Assembly (NCBI RefSeq): GCF_013523125.1 | Contig: NZ_JAAMQJ010000003.1 | Coordinates: forward strand, 1 to 64,000 | Source: Pseudomonas entomophila | GTDB taxonomy: Bacteria > Pseudomonadota > Gammaproteobacteria > Pseudomonadales > Pseudomonadaceae | DNA: 64,000 nucleotides | Direction of reading: 5' to 3' | Part shown: positions 26,885-36,465 of the stretch, piece by piece | Layout of the letters: each line of letters opens with the position of its first letter | How positions within the stretch are numbered: position 1 is the stretch's first letter | Position numbers and translations under genes: made by a program | The notes under the pieces: model-generated | What the model was told of the DNA's origin: nothing | Seen by the model: the letters and a program-made list of their open reading frames with translations, nothing else | The model's database searches: none

Positions 26885-28864
26885 TCAGGCGTTGACCCTG
26901 AAGCGATCCACTTCCCGGCGCAACTGTGCGGCCAGCCCTTCGAGTTCCTTGGCCGTCGCGGCCAGGTCGTTGGCCACCTCGTGCTGCTGCCCGTTGGCCT
27001 GGGCGATGCTCTGCAGGTTGCGGCTGAGCACGGTCGCCGTGCTGCTCTGTTCTTGAGTGGCGGTGTTGATCAGCGTGAACTGTTCCCCCGCCGCACGACT
27101 CTGCTCGTCGATCTGGGCCAACGCCTGGGCGACCTGGTCGTTGCGGGCCAGGCCTTCGTGCATCAGCTGGTTACCCTGGGCCAAGGTGCCGATCGCTTGC
27201 TCGGTCTGCTGCTGGATGCTGGCGATCATGCCTGAGATCTCGTCGGTCGCCTGACGCGTGCGCCCGGCCAGGCTGCGGACCTCATCGGCCACCACCGCGA
27301 AGCCACGGCCCTGCTCGCCCGCGCGTGCGGCTTCGATGGCGGCGTTGAGCGCCAGCAGGTTGGTCTGCTCGGCAATGGCGGTGATCACCCCGACGATGCC
27401 ACCGATCTCCTGGGAGCGCGCACCCAGCGTGTCCATTGCCGCCGCTGTGCCGCCCAAGGCGTCGGCGATCTGCCGCAGCGAGGTCGAGGCTTCGTCCATG
27501 GCGCTGCGTCCGACCCGGGTCTGCTGGGCATTGTCCCGCGCGGTACGCTCGGTGCCCGCCATGGTGTCGGCGATGTCCAGGGACGTGGCGCTGAACTCTT
27601 CCACGGCGCCCGCCATGCTGGTGATCTCGCCCGACTGCCGCTCCATGCCCTCGCAGGCCGCGGCGGAGAGACCGGCCAAGGCATGCGCCCGCTCGCTGAC
27701 CTGCCCGGACGCCTGGCGAATGTGCTCGACCATGGTGGCCAGGGCATCGGCCATCTGGTTGAAGCTGCCGGCCAGTTGCCCGATCTCGTCCTGGCTGGTC
27801 ACCGGCAAGCGTGCGCCGAGGTCGCCCGCGCCCAAGGCCTGGGCCTGGGTCACCAGCCCGGCCAGTGGCCGCAGCTTGCGTCGCAGCAGCCAGAGCGTAG
27901 CGGCGATGGCGAGTGCCATGGCCAGCAGGCTGCCGATGGCCAGGCGCAGGCCGACGCTCCAGGTCACTTCCTCCAGTTCGGTCTCGGGCATGCTCGCGAC
28001 CACCGTCCATGGACCTTCGGCGAAGGGTGTCGTGACGCTGAACAGCATGCGCTTGCCGTCCTGCCAGAAGTGCCCCGGCTGGCTGTCCATGCCTGCAAAG
28101 GCCTGGCTGGCTGCCGTGAGGTCGTTCACCTCGGCCGGTGCGACGAGCCAGGTGCCATGTTCGTCGAGCAGGGCCAGCGAGCCGGTCTGGCCGATGCGAA
28201 ACCGCTTCAGGTTGGCGAACTGGGTATTCTGCGCGTCGGTGTAGTCGAAGCCGACGAATAGGACGGCGATCACATGCCCACCACTGTCGCGTACCGGGAC
28301 ATAACGGGTCATGTAGTTGCGCTCGAACAGCACGGCACGACCGACGTAGGTCTGACCTGCCAGCAGGCGCGCGTAGGCGGGGTGCTGACGATCGAGCCGG
28401 GTGCCCAGGGCGCGGCTGCCATCCTGCTTGGTCAGCGACGTGCTGATGCGCACGAAGTCGTCGCCGCTGCGCACGAACACGGTGGCCACGCCTGCCGTCA
28501 TGTCCTTGAAGTCATCGACCTGCTGCACGTCGTTGTTCAGCAACCGGTCGTTCAGGTAGAGCGCGGGCGTGGCTTCTCCGGCCACCGTCACCGTCTCGCC
28601 ACCTCGCAAGGCCAGGCCCGTGGCGAAGCGCCGCTCGAACAGGCCGCTCAGGCGCTGGGTGTTGTCCTTGAGCGAGCCGTGAAAGGTGTCGAGCTGGTCG
28701 GCCAGCAGCCGTGCTTCGCTGAGCAGATGTTCCTGGCGGGTTTCGAGGTTGGCGTCGTTCAGCGCATGCAAGGCGAACAGGGTGCTGCCGGTGATCACGA
28801 CGGCCAGCACGACGGCGAGAGCGACGCCAAGCTGAGAGGCGATATGGGTGCGGGGGCTGGGCAT
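26885..28864 (-). CDS. Methyl-accepting chemotaxis protein with Cache sensor
   Basis: A 659-residue chemoreceptor. TM1 is at ~11-33, a periplasmic Cache-type (Cache_3/Cache_2) ligand domain at ~40-300, TM2 at ~304-327, a HAMP domain at ~328-385, and the signalling domain at ~400-659 with the invariant hairpin tip [32 protein letters not shown]. The C-terminus ([10 protein letters not shown]) is typical of Pseudomonas receptors without a CheR-binding pentapeptide. The ligand is unknown. It is read toward the kinase gene (convergent). Confidence 0.92.
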   Translation of the reverse strand: MPSPRTHIASQLGVALAVVLAVVITGSTLFALHALNDANLETRQEHLLSEARLLADQLDTFHGSLKDNTQRLSGLFERRFATGLALRGGETVTVAGEATPALYLNDRLLNNDVQQVDDFKDMTAGVATVFVRSGDDFVRISTSLTKQDGSRALGTRLDRQHPAYARLLAGQTYVGRAVLFERNYMTRYVPVRDSGGHVIAVLFVGFDYTDAQNTQFANLKRFRIGQTGSLALLDEHGTWLVAPAEVNDLTAASQAFAGMDSQPGHFWQDGKRMLFSVTTPFAEGPWTVVASMPETELEEVTWSVGLRLAIGSLLAMALAIAATLWLLRRKLRPLAGLVTQAQALGAGDLGARLPVTSQDEIGQLAGSFNQMADALATMVEHIRQASGQVSERAHALAGLSAAACEGMERQSGEITSMAGAVEEFSATSLDIADTMAGTERTARDNAQQTRVGRSAMDEASTSLRQIADALGGTAAAMDTLGARSQEIGGIVGVITAIAEQTNLLALNAAIEAARAGEQGRGFAVVADEVRSLAGRTRQATDEISGMIASIQQQTEQAIGTLAQGNQLMHEGLARNDQVAQALAQIDEQSRAAGEQFTLINTATQEQSSTATVLSRNLQSIAQANGQQHEVANDLAATAKELEGLAAQLRREVDRFRVNA

Positions 28865-29077
28865 GCAAGGCTCCTGGCGAAAGGGCAGAGTGACCGAATC
28901 GTGTTGATCGGTCTTTTCTTGTCCAGGCCGTCCATGTCCAGTTCAGGGGCGCTGGTGCCATTGGATCGACACCTGGCTAAATTTCTTGAGGAAGGAGAGA
29001 TGTGCGGCGTGGCGGATGCTTTCACCGCTCATATCGAGAAAGCAAAACAGTTACACCATGGGGCGTTTCTCTTTTGC

Positions 29078-29722
29078 TCATTCACTTTGGCGCGTCAGCA
29101 CATGCCTGATAGCAGTCGCAAACGGTAAGTGCGAGGTGTTGTCGACTTCTCGCTGTAGCTCCTTGACCCATTCCTCGTCTTCGGGAAACGCCTCGGCGTA
29201 CTCAACGAAGTATTCCAGTGTTTGAAGATAACCGCACAACTCTGCGCGACGAATCTCATTCAACGCCCCGTCCAATCCGAGAATCCGGATGGTTTCACAT
29301 GCTCGATGACGATCAATCCTATTCAAGCCTGCCCGGGGCTCCACCGTACCGCTGGGGGTGAACACCAGAAAAGCATCCGGGTCATCCACGTCTGGCTTGA
29401 TCAGAACGTCTGGTCGATAGGATCCGCACTGATCCTTGGCTTTCCCACAGCTGCCTGCGCGGTTGCACGAGCCAAACAGGTTGCTCCAGTCGAACGTGCC
29501 CTCAGGATAGGTTCGACGTTGGCGGAAATGTTCGATGTGACGGTTGTCCGTGCCCATCGGCCCTTCGCAGTAGGCGCATCGATCACCCTGCATGAGTTCC
29601 AGAGCTGTCCAGATATCCTGGCGTTCCTCTTGCGTCGGGCAGGTATGACTCCACTTATCCTGACCGTGTCGATAACGCTTCAAACCCGAGCGCGGCTCGT
29701 GTATCCGATGCAGGCGGCGCAC
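29078..29722 (-). CDS. ptuB: PtuB, HNH nuclease of a Septu defence system
   Basis: A 214-residue HNH-family nuclease. A CxxC pair (CAYCEGPM), HIEHFRQRRTYPEGTFDWSNLFGSCN and a CxxxxxxC segment (SCGKAKDQCG) give a zinc-supported HNH fold of the TIGR02646/PtuB type. It starts at GTG 29722 directly after the ptuA stop (TGAGTG), so the two are translationally coupled. In Septu systems PtuA and PtuB form a complex that cuts DNA after phage infection (family knowledge). G+C is visibly lower than in the flanking core genes, suggesting transfer. Confidence 0.88.
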   Translation of the reverse strand: MRRLHRIHEPRSGLKRYRHGQDKWSHTCPTQEERQDIWTALELMQGDRCAYCEGPMGTDNRHIEHFRQRRTYPEGTFDWSNLFGSCNRAGSCGKAKDQCGSYRPDVLIKPDVDDPDAFLVFTPSGTVEPRAGLNRIDRHRACETIRILGLDGALNEIRRAELCGYLQTLEYFVEYAEAFPEDEEWVKELQREVDNTSHLPFATAIRHVLTRQSE

Positions 29723-31180
29723 TCAGTGTTCTCTCTTGCCAAGAGGGTGCGGGAGGCGCTGCTTTATGAGCTGCAAACGAATTTGTCGTTCACAGTCGCG
29801 GAGCACTGGATGTTCTGCGCCAAAGTGAGCGTCTAGCTTGCTTCTCAACGCCTGTCCTTCAGGTTGTTCATGCAGATTTTGCTGGATCAGCGCCTGATAG
29901 TCGGACACCCACATGGCTTCAGGCACCTGAGGCACGGGGTCTACGCCCATGATTCGAGCCATCAGGTCGGAGCTGGCAACACCGCGTGTCTGCCACTGCG
30001 GCGTGGTGACGGTGGTCAATCGACTGGACGTCGTAGGGTCCAGTTCGGTGCGCAGTATCCGAACGTTGTCCGAGGCTACTGTACTTAATACCTGAGGGCT
30101 GTGAGTCGTGACGATAAACTGCATGGCCGGAAAGGCTTCAGCCAGGTTGAGCAATACCACTTGCTGCCATTCGGGGTGAAGATGCATGTCGACTTCATCG
30201 ATCAGCACCACGCCAGGCGTCTTTTGCGCAGCCTGTGCCCCAAGGTGTCCATTGAGCTTGGTTGCCCGGAATGCGATATCGGCCACCATACCGATCATGT
30301 TGCGAATGCCGTCGCTAAGCCATTCTACCGGCAGTTCCCCAAGCTGTTCGTGACGGGCGACCAGAGCGTCGCGCGTGAAAGAATACTGAATGCCGCTCCA
30401 GCCGGCGGGTTGGATGCAGGTGTCCACAGCACGACTCACTGAGTGAAGGTAGCCATGGAATTCAGTCTCGATAGCATTGACGCCTGCTTCCAGTGCTTTG
30501 AGTTGGGCTTCCTTGGCGTTGAGACTCCAATAACGAAACCACTGCACGAACGATTTGTAGCTGGAGGCTGGGTCCAGGCAGTCGGTATAGCCTACGGTCC
30601 TGGACGTACGCTGGATACGCTTTGCGTCTGTCAGTTTCTTCTGCTGCCATAGTCGACCTGTGCCGTAGTAAGCGATCAACGGAAGGACAGTGTCAGCACC
30701 TTGTGTACGCGCTGCTTCCTGCATGCGCTTGCCGTAGCTTACCAACACCTTGGCATCTTTGACCGACGTCTTGGTTTTCGTGGTGCTCGATAGATGACGG
30801 TGCCAGACGGAAGGCAGCACATCATGAGCCAATTGATCGGGCGAACGGCCAGGAATGATCCCGGTCGCCTCGATCCGCGCACCTTGAGGCGCATGTTCCA
30901 TCTCATTGGTATGGGTTCGTCGGGCGCGGAACTGGCGTATGTCACTGGGTTCCAGGTGCTTGCCCACGGCCTCGTCGAACGCTCCTACATAGGGTCCGAA
31001 AGCTACAGCGATGGCATCCAGAATGGACGTCTTGCCGACACCGTTAGCTGCAACCAGTACGGTCAAGCGCGGATGGAAGTCTATGTCGATCATTTCGAAG
31101 CAACGGAAATCATGCAGCTGCAATCGGGAAAGCCGAAGCGAATCTGTTTCGGCACTTGCCGTGTTTTCTTGCGCGCCCAT
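29723..31180 (-). CDS. ptuA: PtuA, ABC/SMC-like ATPase of a Septu defence system
   Basis: A 485-residue AAA/ABC-type ATPase. Residues ~18-60 hold LRLSRLQLHDFRCFEMIDIDF and the Walker A ANGVGKTS. The signature-like region is LPVEWLSDGIRNMIGMVADI, Walker B is GVVLIDEVDMHLHP, and the switch His is in FIVTTHSPQVLS. Together with ptuB it makes a complete two-gene Septu (type I) system. No reverse transcriptase or msr-msd is present, so it is not a retron Ec78. The start ATG 31180 has GGAG six bases upstream and a 15-bp palindrome just beyond. Confidence 0.9.
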   Translation of the reverse strand: MGAQENTASAETDSLRLSRLQLHDFRCFEMIDIDFHPRLTVLVAANGVGKTSILDAIAVAFGPYVGAFDEAVGKHLEPSDIRQFRARRTHTNEMEHAPQGARIEATGIIPGRSPDQLAHDVLPSVWHRHLSSTTKTKTSVKDAKVLVSYGKRMQEAARTQGADTVLPLIAYYGTGRLWQQKKLTDAKRIQRTSRTVGYTDCLDPASSYKSFVQWFRYWSLNAKEAQLKALEAGVNAIETEFHGYLHSVSRAVDTCIQPAGWSGIQYSFTRDALVARHEQLGELPVEWLSDGIRNMIGMVADIAFRATKLNGHLGAQAAQKTPGVVLIDEVDMHLHPEWQQVVLLNLAEAFPAMQFIVTTHSPQVLSTVASDNVRILRTELDPTTSSRLTTVTTPQWQTRGVASSDLMARIMGVDPVPQVPEAMWVSDYQALIQQNLHEQPEGQALRSKLDAHFGAEHPVLRDCERQIRLQLIKQRLPHPLGKREH

Positions 31181-31194
31181 GAGAACTCCAAGCC

Positions 31195-31209
31195 AGTGCT
31201 TAAAGCACT
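31195..31209 (-). promoter_or_regulatory. 15-bp palindrome before ptuA
   Basis: agtgctt-a-aagcact is a perfect 7-bp inverted repeat around one base. It ends 14 bp before the ptuA start codon and just upstream of its ribosome site. It could be an operator or a leader hairpin that limits expression of the defence operon. Confidence 0.5.
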
Positions 31210-31299
31210 AGTCTACCTGTTGGTCGTCTCCCGGTGCAGCGGCAAAGCGGCCCTGAGCTGACGACCATAATGCAGCCATGGACAACGCGTGAAAGCGCG

Positions 31300-31321
31300 A
31301 AAGCCCCAAACAAGGGGCTTT
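31300..31321 (-). terminator. Intrinsic terminator after ychF
   Basis: aaagcccc pairs with ggggcttt around a 6-nt loop. The hairpin lies 66 bp past the ychF stop on its strand and separates it from the ptuAB promoter. Confidence 0.7.
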
Positions 31322-31386
31322 CTGGAGGGATCTATCCGGCGTACGCACAGCGTGCGTGCGTAATCATCTGCACTACTGTTTGTACA

Positions 31387-32487
31387 TCAGACGTTGAAGC
31401 GGAAGTGCATCACATCACCGTCCTTGACGATGTAGTCCTTGCCTTCCAGGCGCCACTTGCCAGCTTCCTTGGCGCCGCTTTCACCCTTGTACTGGATGAA
31501 GTCGTCATAGGCGACCACTTCGGCACGGATGAAGCCCTTCTCGAAGTCGGTGTGGATGACGCCGGCCGCCTGGGGCGCGGTGGCACCGATGCGCACGGTC
31601 CACGCACGGACTTCCTGCACGCCGGCGGTGAAGTAGGTCTGCAGGTTGAGCAGGCCATAGCCGGCACGGATCACGCGGTTCAGGCCGGGTTCTTCGAGGC
31701 CCAGGGCTTCGAGGAACATGTCTTTCTCTTCGCCTTCGTCGAGTTCGGCGATCTCGGCTTCGATCTTGTTGCACACCGGCACCACGACCGCGCCTTCTTC
31801 CTCGGCGATGGCCTTGACCACGTCCAGGTGCGGGTTGTTCTCGAAGCCGTCTTCAGCCACGTTGGCGATGTACATCACCGGCTTGCTGGTCAGCAGGTGA
31901 AAACCACGGATCACCGCCTTCTCGTCGGCGCCCATGTCCTTCATCAGGCTGCGCGCGGGCTTGCCTTCGGTGAAGTGGGGGATGAGCTTCTCGAGAATGG
32001 CTTTCTGCGCCAGGGCTTCCTTGTCACCGCCCTTGGCATTGCGGGTGACCTTCTGCAACTGCTTCTCGCAGCTGTCGAGGTCGGCGAAGATCAGCTCGAG
32101 GTCGATGATCTCGATGTCGCGCTTGGGGTCGACGCTGTTGGAGACGTGGATCACGTTCTCGTCTTCGAAGCAGCGCACCACGTGGGCGATGGCGTCGGTC
32201 TCGCGGATGTTGGCCAGGAACTTGTTGCCCAGGCCCTCACCCTTGGAGGCACCGGCCACCAGGCCGGCGATGTCGACGAACTCCATGGTGGTCGGCAGCA
32301 CGCGGTTGGGCTTGACGATGGCGGCCAGGGCATCCAGGCGGGCGTCGGGCATCGGTACGATGCCGCTGTTCGGCTCGATGGTGCAGAAGGGGAAGTTTTC
32401 CGCCGCAATGCCCGACTTGGTCAGGGCGTTGAACAGGGTGGATTTGCCCACGTTGGGCAGGCCGACGATGCCGCAGTTGAAACCCAT
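31387..32487 (-). CDS. ychF: Redox-regulated ATPase YchF
   Basis: A 366-residue Obg-family ATPase that binds ribosomes. It begins [22 protein letters not shown]. The NxxE-type specificity loop (NKIEAEI) replaces the usual NKxD and explains preference for ATP. The C-terminal TGS domain ends [18 protein letters not shown]. The start is ATG 32487; the upstream open frame belongs to another frame of pth. It is the last gene of the prs-rplY-pth-ychF run. Confidence 0.96.
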   Translation of the reverse strand: MGFNCGIVGLPNVGKSTLFNALTKSGIAAENFPFCTIEPNSGIVPMPDARLDALAAIVKPNRVLPTTMEFVDIAGLVAGASKGEGLGNKFLANIRETDAIAHVVRCFEDENVIHVSNSVDPKRDIEIIDLELIFADLDSCEKQLQKVTRNAKGGDKEALAQKAILEKLIPHFTEGKPARSLMKDMGADEKAVIRGFHLLTSKPVMYIANVAEDGFENNPHLDVVKAIAEEEGAVVVPVCNKIEAEIAELDEGEEKDMFLEALGLEEPGLNRVIRAGYGLLNLQTYFTAGVQEVRAWTVRIGATAPQAAGVIHTDFEKGFIRAEVVAYDDFIQYKGESGAKEAGKWRLEGKDYIVKDGDVMHFRFNV

Positions 32488-32509
32488 GGGTATTCCCCTC
32501 TTGGTGAAT

Positions 32510-33094
32510 TCAGGCCTTCTGGCTGTGCAGTTCGCGCATGGCCTTGGCGAAATCGCCGGCCAGGACGTCCGGCAGCACGCCGAGGGCACAATCGATGCTG
32601 GCGTCGAGCTTGTCCTGTTCGGCGCGCGGCGCACGACCCAGGACGAAGTTGGACACCAGCTTGGCGTCACCCGGGTGGCCGATGCCGAGCCGCAGGCGGT
32701 GGAAGTCGTTCTGGTTGCCGAGCTGGGCGATGATGTCGCGCAGCCCGTTGTGCCCGCCGTGTCCGCCGCCGCGCTTGAGCTTGGCGACGCCGGGGGGCAG
32801 GTCGAGTTCGTCGTGGGCCACCAGGATCGCTTCCGGCTTGATGCGGAAGAAATTCGCCAAGGCCGCCACGGACTGGCCGCTGCGGTTCATGTAGGTGGTG
32901 GGGATCAACAGACGAACGTCATGGCCCTGATGGCTGAATTTAGCCGTCAGGCCGAAATACTTGCGGTCAGCGGTCAAGGTGACGCGCTGGGCGCTGGCAA
33001 TGCGTTCAACGAAAAGAGCCCCTGCGTTATGCCGGGTCTGTTCGTATTCGGGGCCGGGGTTACCCAGGCCGACGATCAACTGGATGGCGGTCAC
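32510..33094 (-). CDS. pth: Peptidyl-tRNA hydrolase
   Basis: A 194-residue enzyme that releases tRNA from stalled peptidyl-tRNA. The conserved motifs are [20 protein letters not shown] (catalytic His in the TRHNAG part), [10 protein letters not shown] and [11 protein letters not shown] with a Gly/His-rich [13 protein letters not shown]. The start is GTG 33094 with AGGAAGAG eight bases upstream, giving the length typical of P. putida Pth. Confidence 0.96.
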   Translation of the reverse strand: MTAIQLIVGLGNPGPEYEQTRHNAGALFVERIASAQRVTLTADRKYFGLTAKFSHQGHDVRLLIPTTYMNRSGQSVAALANFFRIKPEAILVAHDELDLPPGVAKLKRGGGHGGHNGLRDIIAQLGNQNDFHRLRLGIGHPGDAKLVSNFVLGRAPRAEQDKLDASIDCALGVLPDVLAGDFAKAMRELHSQKA

Positions 33095-33172
33095 GTCAGG
33101 GGCTCTTCCTTGGAGTTGGTGGGTCACCGTGCGCAGGGCAGGGTGACCCGGTCAACGCCGGCGTGCGAGTGA

Positions 33173-33772
33173 TTACTCGGCAGCGCCTTCTGCTTCGTCT
33201 GCGGCTTCGACGCGTGGCGCGTGAACGTTGGCAACCGCCTTGTCGTCGCCGTGGGCCAGGGCCACGAACTCGACGCCCTGAGGAGCCTTGAGGTCCGACA
33301 GGTGGATGATGGTGCCGATTTCAGCGTTGGCCAGGTCCACTTCGATGAACTCAGGCAGGTCCTTGGCTTCGCAGGAGACTTCGATGTCGTTCTCGGTGTG
33401 CGAGATTTCGCCGCCTTTCTTGACCGGGGCTTCTTCGTTGATGAAGTGAACCGGAACCTTGGCGGTCAGCTTCTGGCCAGCGACGACGCGAACGAAGTCG
33501 GCGTGCATGATGAAGCCTTTGGACGGGTGACGCTGCATCGCCTTGACGATGACGTTCTGCTTGGCGCCGTCGACGTTCAGTTCGATCACGTGGCTGAAGG
33601 CCGCTTCGTTTTCGAACAGCTTGGCGATTTCCTTGGCCACGATGGTCAGGGATTCGGCGTCCTTGTTACCACCGTAGACGACGGCAGGGATGTTGGCGGA
33701 GTGACGCAGGCGGCGGCTCGCACCTTTCCCCAGGTCAGTACGCGCTTGGGCGTTCAGGATGAAATCGGTCAT
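33173..33772 (-). CDS. rplY: 50S ribosomal protein L25/general stress protein Ctc
   Basis: A 199-residue long-form L25 (Ctc). The N-terminal 5S rRNA-binding domain ([24 protein letters not shown]...) is followed by the TL5 C-terminal beta domain and an Ala/Glu-rich tail. The start is ATG 33772 with TTGGAGAAACAAC upstream. Confidence 0.95.
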   Translation of the reverse strand: MTDFILNAQARTDLGKGASRRLRHSANIPAVVYGGNKDAESLTIVAKEIAKLFENEAAFSHVIELNVDGAKQNVIVKAMQRHPSKGFIMHADFVRVVAGQKLTAKVPVHFINEEAPVKKGGEISHTENDIEVSCEAKDLPEFIEVDLANAEIGTIIHLSDLKAPQGVEFVALAHGDDKAVANVHAPRVEAADEAEGAAE

Positions 33773-33833
33773 GTTGTTTCTCCAAATAAGCCTTCCGGAG
33801 GGTGCTTGCGACCAGCACCGGACCGGAGAGGGC

Positions 33834-33871
33834 AAAAAAGCCCCGCCCCGGCGCGAACGTCGGGGCGGGGC
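33834..33871 (-). terminator. Intrinsic terminator between prs and rplY
   Basis: gccccgccccg pairs with cggggcggggc (11 bp) around a 10-nt loop, then six U residues on the minus strand. It probably reduces read-through from prs into rplY-pth-ychF or is an attenuator. Confidence 0.9.
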
Positions 33872-33895
33872 GTATGTATCAGCGTGACGTCCGCG

Positions 33896-34837
33896 TTAGC
33901 GGAACATCGCGCTGATCGATTCTTCGTTGCTGATGCGGCGGACCGCTTCGGCAACCACCGGCGCGATATCCAGCTGGCGGATACGGTCGCAGGCTTGAGC
34001 CGCGGCCGACAGCGGGATGGTGTTGGTCACCACCAGCTCGTCGAGCACGGACTTCTCGATGTTCTCGATCGCGCGACCCGACAGGACAGGGTGCGTGCAG
34101 TAGGCATAGACCCGTGCAGCGCCGTGTTCTTTCAGGGCCTTGGCCGCGTGGCACAGGGTGCCGGCGGTATCGACCATGTCGTCTACCAGGATGCAAGTGC
34201 GCCCTTCGACGTCGCCGATGATGTGCATCACTTCGGAGTGATTGGCCTTCTCGCGGCGCTTGTCGATGATCCCCAGGTCGACGCCCAGGGACTTGGCGAC
34301 GGCACGTGCACGCACGACGCCACCGATGTCCGGGGACACGATCATGAGGTTCTCGAAGCGCTGGTCCTCGATGTCGTCGACCAGTACGGGCGAGCCGTAG
34401 ATGTTGTCGACGGGGATATCGAAGAAGCCCTGGATCTGGTCTGCGTGCAGGTCGACGGTGAGTACACGGTCGATACCCACGACCGTGAGCATGTCAGCGA
34501 CCACTTTGGCACTGATGGCAACACGAGCCGAACGCGGACGGCGGTCCTGGCGGGCGTATCCGAAGTAGGGAATCACGGCGGTGATTCGGGAGGCTGAGGA
34601 GCGGCGGAAGGCATCAGCCATCACCACCAGTTCCATCAGGTTATCGTTGGTTGGCGCGCACGTAGGCTGAATGATGAAGACATCCTTACCGCGGACGTTT
34701 TCATTGATTTCAGTGCTGATTTCGCCGTCGGAGAACTTGCCGACAGAAACATCACCCAGAGGGATGTGCAGCTGACGTACGACACGCCGAGCCAGATCGG
34801 GGTTGGCATTCCCCGTAAAGACCATCATCTTGGACAC
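33896..34837 (-). CDS. prs: Ribose-phosphate pyrophosphokinase (PRPP synthetase)
   Basis: A 313-residue enzyme making PRPP from ribose 5-phosphate and ATP. The signature motifs are [27 protein letters not shown] and the PRPP loop [13 protein letters not shown]. The GTG at 34837 gives the usual Pseudomonas start ([16 protein letters not shown]); ATGs at 34828 and 34825 are alternatives. It lies directly downstream of tRNA-Gln and ispE. Confidence 0.97.
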   Translation of the reverse strand: MSKMMVFTGNANPDLARRVVRQLHIPLGDVSVGKFSDGEISTEINENVRGKDVFIIQPTCAPTNDNLMELVVMADAFRRSSASRITAVIPYFGYARQDRRPRSARVAISAKVVADMLTVVGIDRVLTVDLHADQIQGFFDIPVDNIYGSPVLVDDIEDQRFENLMIVSPDIGGVVRARAVAKSLGVDLGIIDKRREKANHSEVMHIIGDVEGRTCILVDDMVDTAGTLCHAAKALKEHGAARVYAYCTHPVLSGRAIENIEKSVLDELVVTNTIPLSAAAQACDRIRQLDIAPVVAEAVRRISNEESISAMFR

Positions 34838-34885
34838 GCGCAGTACCTGAAGGCTGAGGGTATACCTGGATGAGTATAAGGAAAA

Positions 34886-34960
34886 TGGCAGGGGCGGCTG
34901 GATTCGAACCAACGCATGGCAGGATCAAAACCTGCTGCCTTACCGCTTGGCGACGCCCCT
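34886..34960 (-). tRNA. tRNA-Gln (UUG)
   Basis: On the minus strand a 75-nt cloverleaf starts AGGGGCGTCGCCAAGCGG and ends GCCCCTGCCA with encoded CCA. The anticodon loop TTTTGAT gives anticodon TTG. It sits between ispE and prs on the same strand, so it may be cut out of a common transcript. Confidence 0.95.
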
Positions 34961-34993
34961 GTATCTGTTGCTTTCGAGTGCGATACTCGATAC

Positions 34994-35839
34994 CTAGAGC
35001 AGGCTTTGAAGCGTTCGGTGCAGCATCGAAACGTTGCTGCCCTTGGCGACGAACCCTGTTTGGGTCTCTGAAAGGAGGGCCAGAACTCTATCAGCTTCGG
35101 CTTTGCTTGGGAAGGACCCAAACACGCAACTTCCAGTCCCGGTGAGTCGAGCCTCAGTGTACTGGCCCAGTTCATTCAATGCTGCGCGAATGGCTGGATA
35201 ACTGTGCTCTACCACAAGTTGGCAGTCATTTCGACTGTTTCCCTCGGGAACGGGGCGCATCTTAAGGGGGAGGGAATCACGTGTCAACTGTGGATGTGAA
35301 AAAATTTCCGCAGTGCTGACAGACACTTGCGGCACCAGCACCACGTACCAGGGCTCGGCTGGATCGACCGGGGTCAGCCGCTCGCCGACTCCCTGCGCGA
35401 ACGCCGCGTGCCCGCGCACGAACACCGGCACGTCGGCGCCCAGCGTCAGACCCAGTTCGGCCAGGCGATCATGGCTCCAGTGCAGTTGCCAGAGATGATC
35501 GAGCGCCAGCAGGGTGGTCGCGGCGTCCGAGCTGCCGCCGCCGATGCCGCCGCCCATGGGCAGGACCTTGTCCAGCCAGATGTCCGCACCCAGCGTGCAA
35601 CCCGACGCCTGCTGCAGGCCGCGCGCCGCGCGCACGATCAGGTTGCTGTCGTGGGCCACCGAGGCGAGGGTGTCGTGCAGGCGGATCTCACCGTCCTGGC
35701 GGACTTCGAAGCTCAGCTGGTCGGCATGCTCGAGAAACTGGAACACGGTTTCCAGTTCGTGGTAGCCGTCGGCCCGACGGCCGAGGATGTGCAGCCACAG
35801 GTTGAGCTTGGCCGGGGCCGGCAAGATCAGGCGCGCCAT
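34994..35839 (-). CDS. ispE: 4-diphosphocytidyl-2-C-methyl-D-erythritol kinase
   Basis: A 281-residue GHMP kinase of the MEP isoprenoid pathway. The N-terminus [25 protein letters not shown] and the ATP loop [16 protein letters not shown] are typical, with a C-terminal TGTGSCVFG motif. The last ~100 codons have clearly lower G+C than the first part of the gene. It overlaps neither neighbour but starts 3 bp after lolB. Confidence 0.96.
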   Translation of the reverse strand: MARLILPAPAKLNLWLHILGRRADGYHELETVFQFLEHADQLSFEVRQDGEIRLHDTLASVAHDSNLIVRAARGLQQASGCTLGADIWLDKVLPMGGGIGGGSSDAATTLLALDHLWQLHWSHDRLAELGLTLGADVPVFVRGHAAFAQGVGERLTPVDPAEPWYVVLVPQVSVSTAEIFSHPQLTRDSLPLKMRPVPEGNSRNDCQLVVEHSYPAIRAALNELGQYTEARLTGTGSCVFGSFPSKAEADRVLALLSETQTGFVAKGSNVSMLHRTLQSLL

Positions 35840-35842
35840 GGA

Positions 35843-36463
35843 TCAGTGCCCCAGCTGGCGCGGCTGCCAGTCCTTGATCACCAGCGTGACGTCCAGGTCC
35901 TGACCGTGCAGCTTGATGCGCTCGGGCACGGTGAAGCCGTTCTGCTCGGTGTAGCTCAGGTACTGCACCTGCCAGCCGTCCTGGTTTAGGCTTGCCAGGT
36001 GGCTGTCGCCATCGAGCGTCAGCTGGCTCTTGGTGTCCGGTGCCGGCAGGCCGCGGACCCACCAGACCAGATGGGAGACCGGCAGCTTCCAGCCCAGCTG
36101 TTCTTCCAGCAGGGCCTCGGGCGAGGGCGATTCGTAGCGGCCCTGGTTGGCGACTTCCAGCACCACGCCGCCCGGACGACCGGTCAGGCGTGCTGCGCCG
36201 CGACCGAGCGGGCCGGCCAGGCGTATGTCGTAGTAATCCTGGCGTTGCAGCCAGAACAAGGTGCCGCTGCCCGAGTCCTTCGGGGCGCGGATGCCGATCT
36301 TGCCGTTGATCTGCCAGCCGTCGAGGTTCGACAGCTGCTGTTTGTGGGCTTGCCACTGCTGTGGATTGCCGTGCCCTTGCAGGGCCTCGCGCGAACCGGT
36401 GCCGGCGCAGCCGGCGAGCAGGGCGATCAGGAAGAAGGTGGTGCAGTGGCGCAGCATGGACAT
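35843..36463 (-). CDS. lolB: Outer-membrane lipoprotein receptor LolB
   Basis: A 206-residue lipoprotein that receives lipoproteins from LolA and inserts them into the outer membrane. The signal ends in the lipobox LLAGC. The LolB fold segments [13 protein letters not shown] and [13 protein letters not shown] are present. The ATG at 36463 overlaps the stop of the upstream TPR gene; a TTG at 36469 and an ATG at 36457 are alternatives. lolB-ispE-prs is the usual order. Confidence 0.94.
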   Translation of the reverse strand: MSMLRHCTTFFLIALLAGCAGTGSREALQGHGNPQQWQAHKQQLSNLDGWQINGKIGIRAPKDSGSGTLFWLQRQDYYDIRLAGPLGRGAARLTGRPGGVVLEVANQGRYESPSPEALLEEQLGWKLPVSHLVWWVRGLPAPDTKSQLTLDGDSHLASLNQDGWQVQYLSYTEQNGFTVPERIKLHGQDLDVTLVIKDWQPRQLGH

Positions 36464-36465
36464 GG

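Noticed and set aside
29078..31180. Retron Ec78 system
   Set aside because: ptuA and ptuB also occur in that retron, but no reverse transcriptase or msr-msd is found in the flanks.
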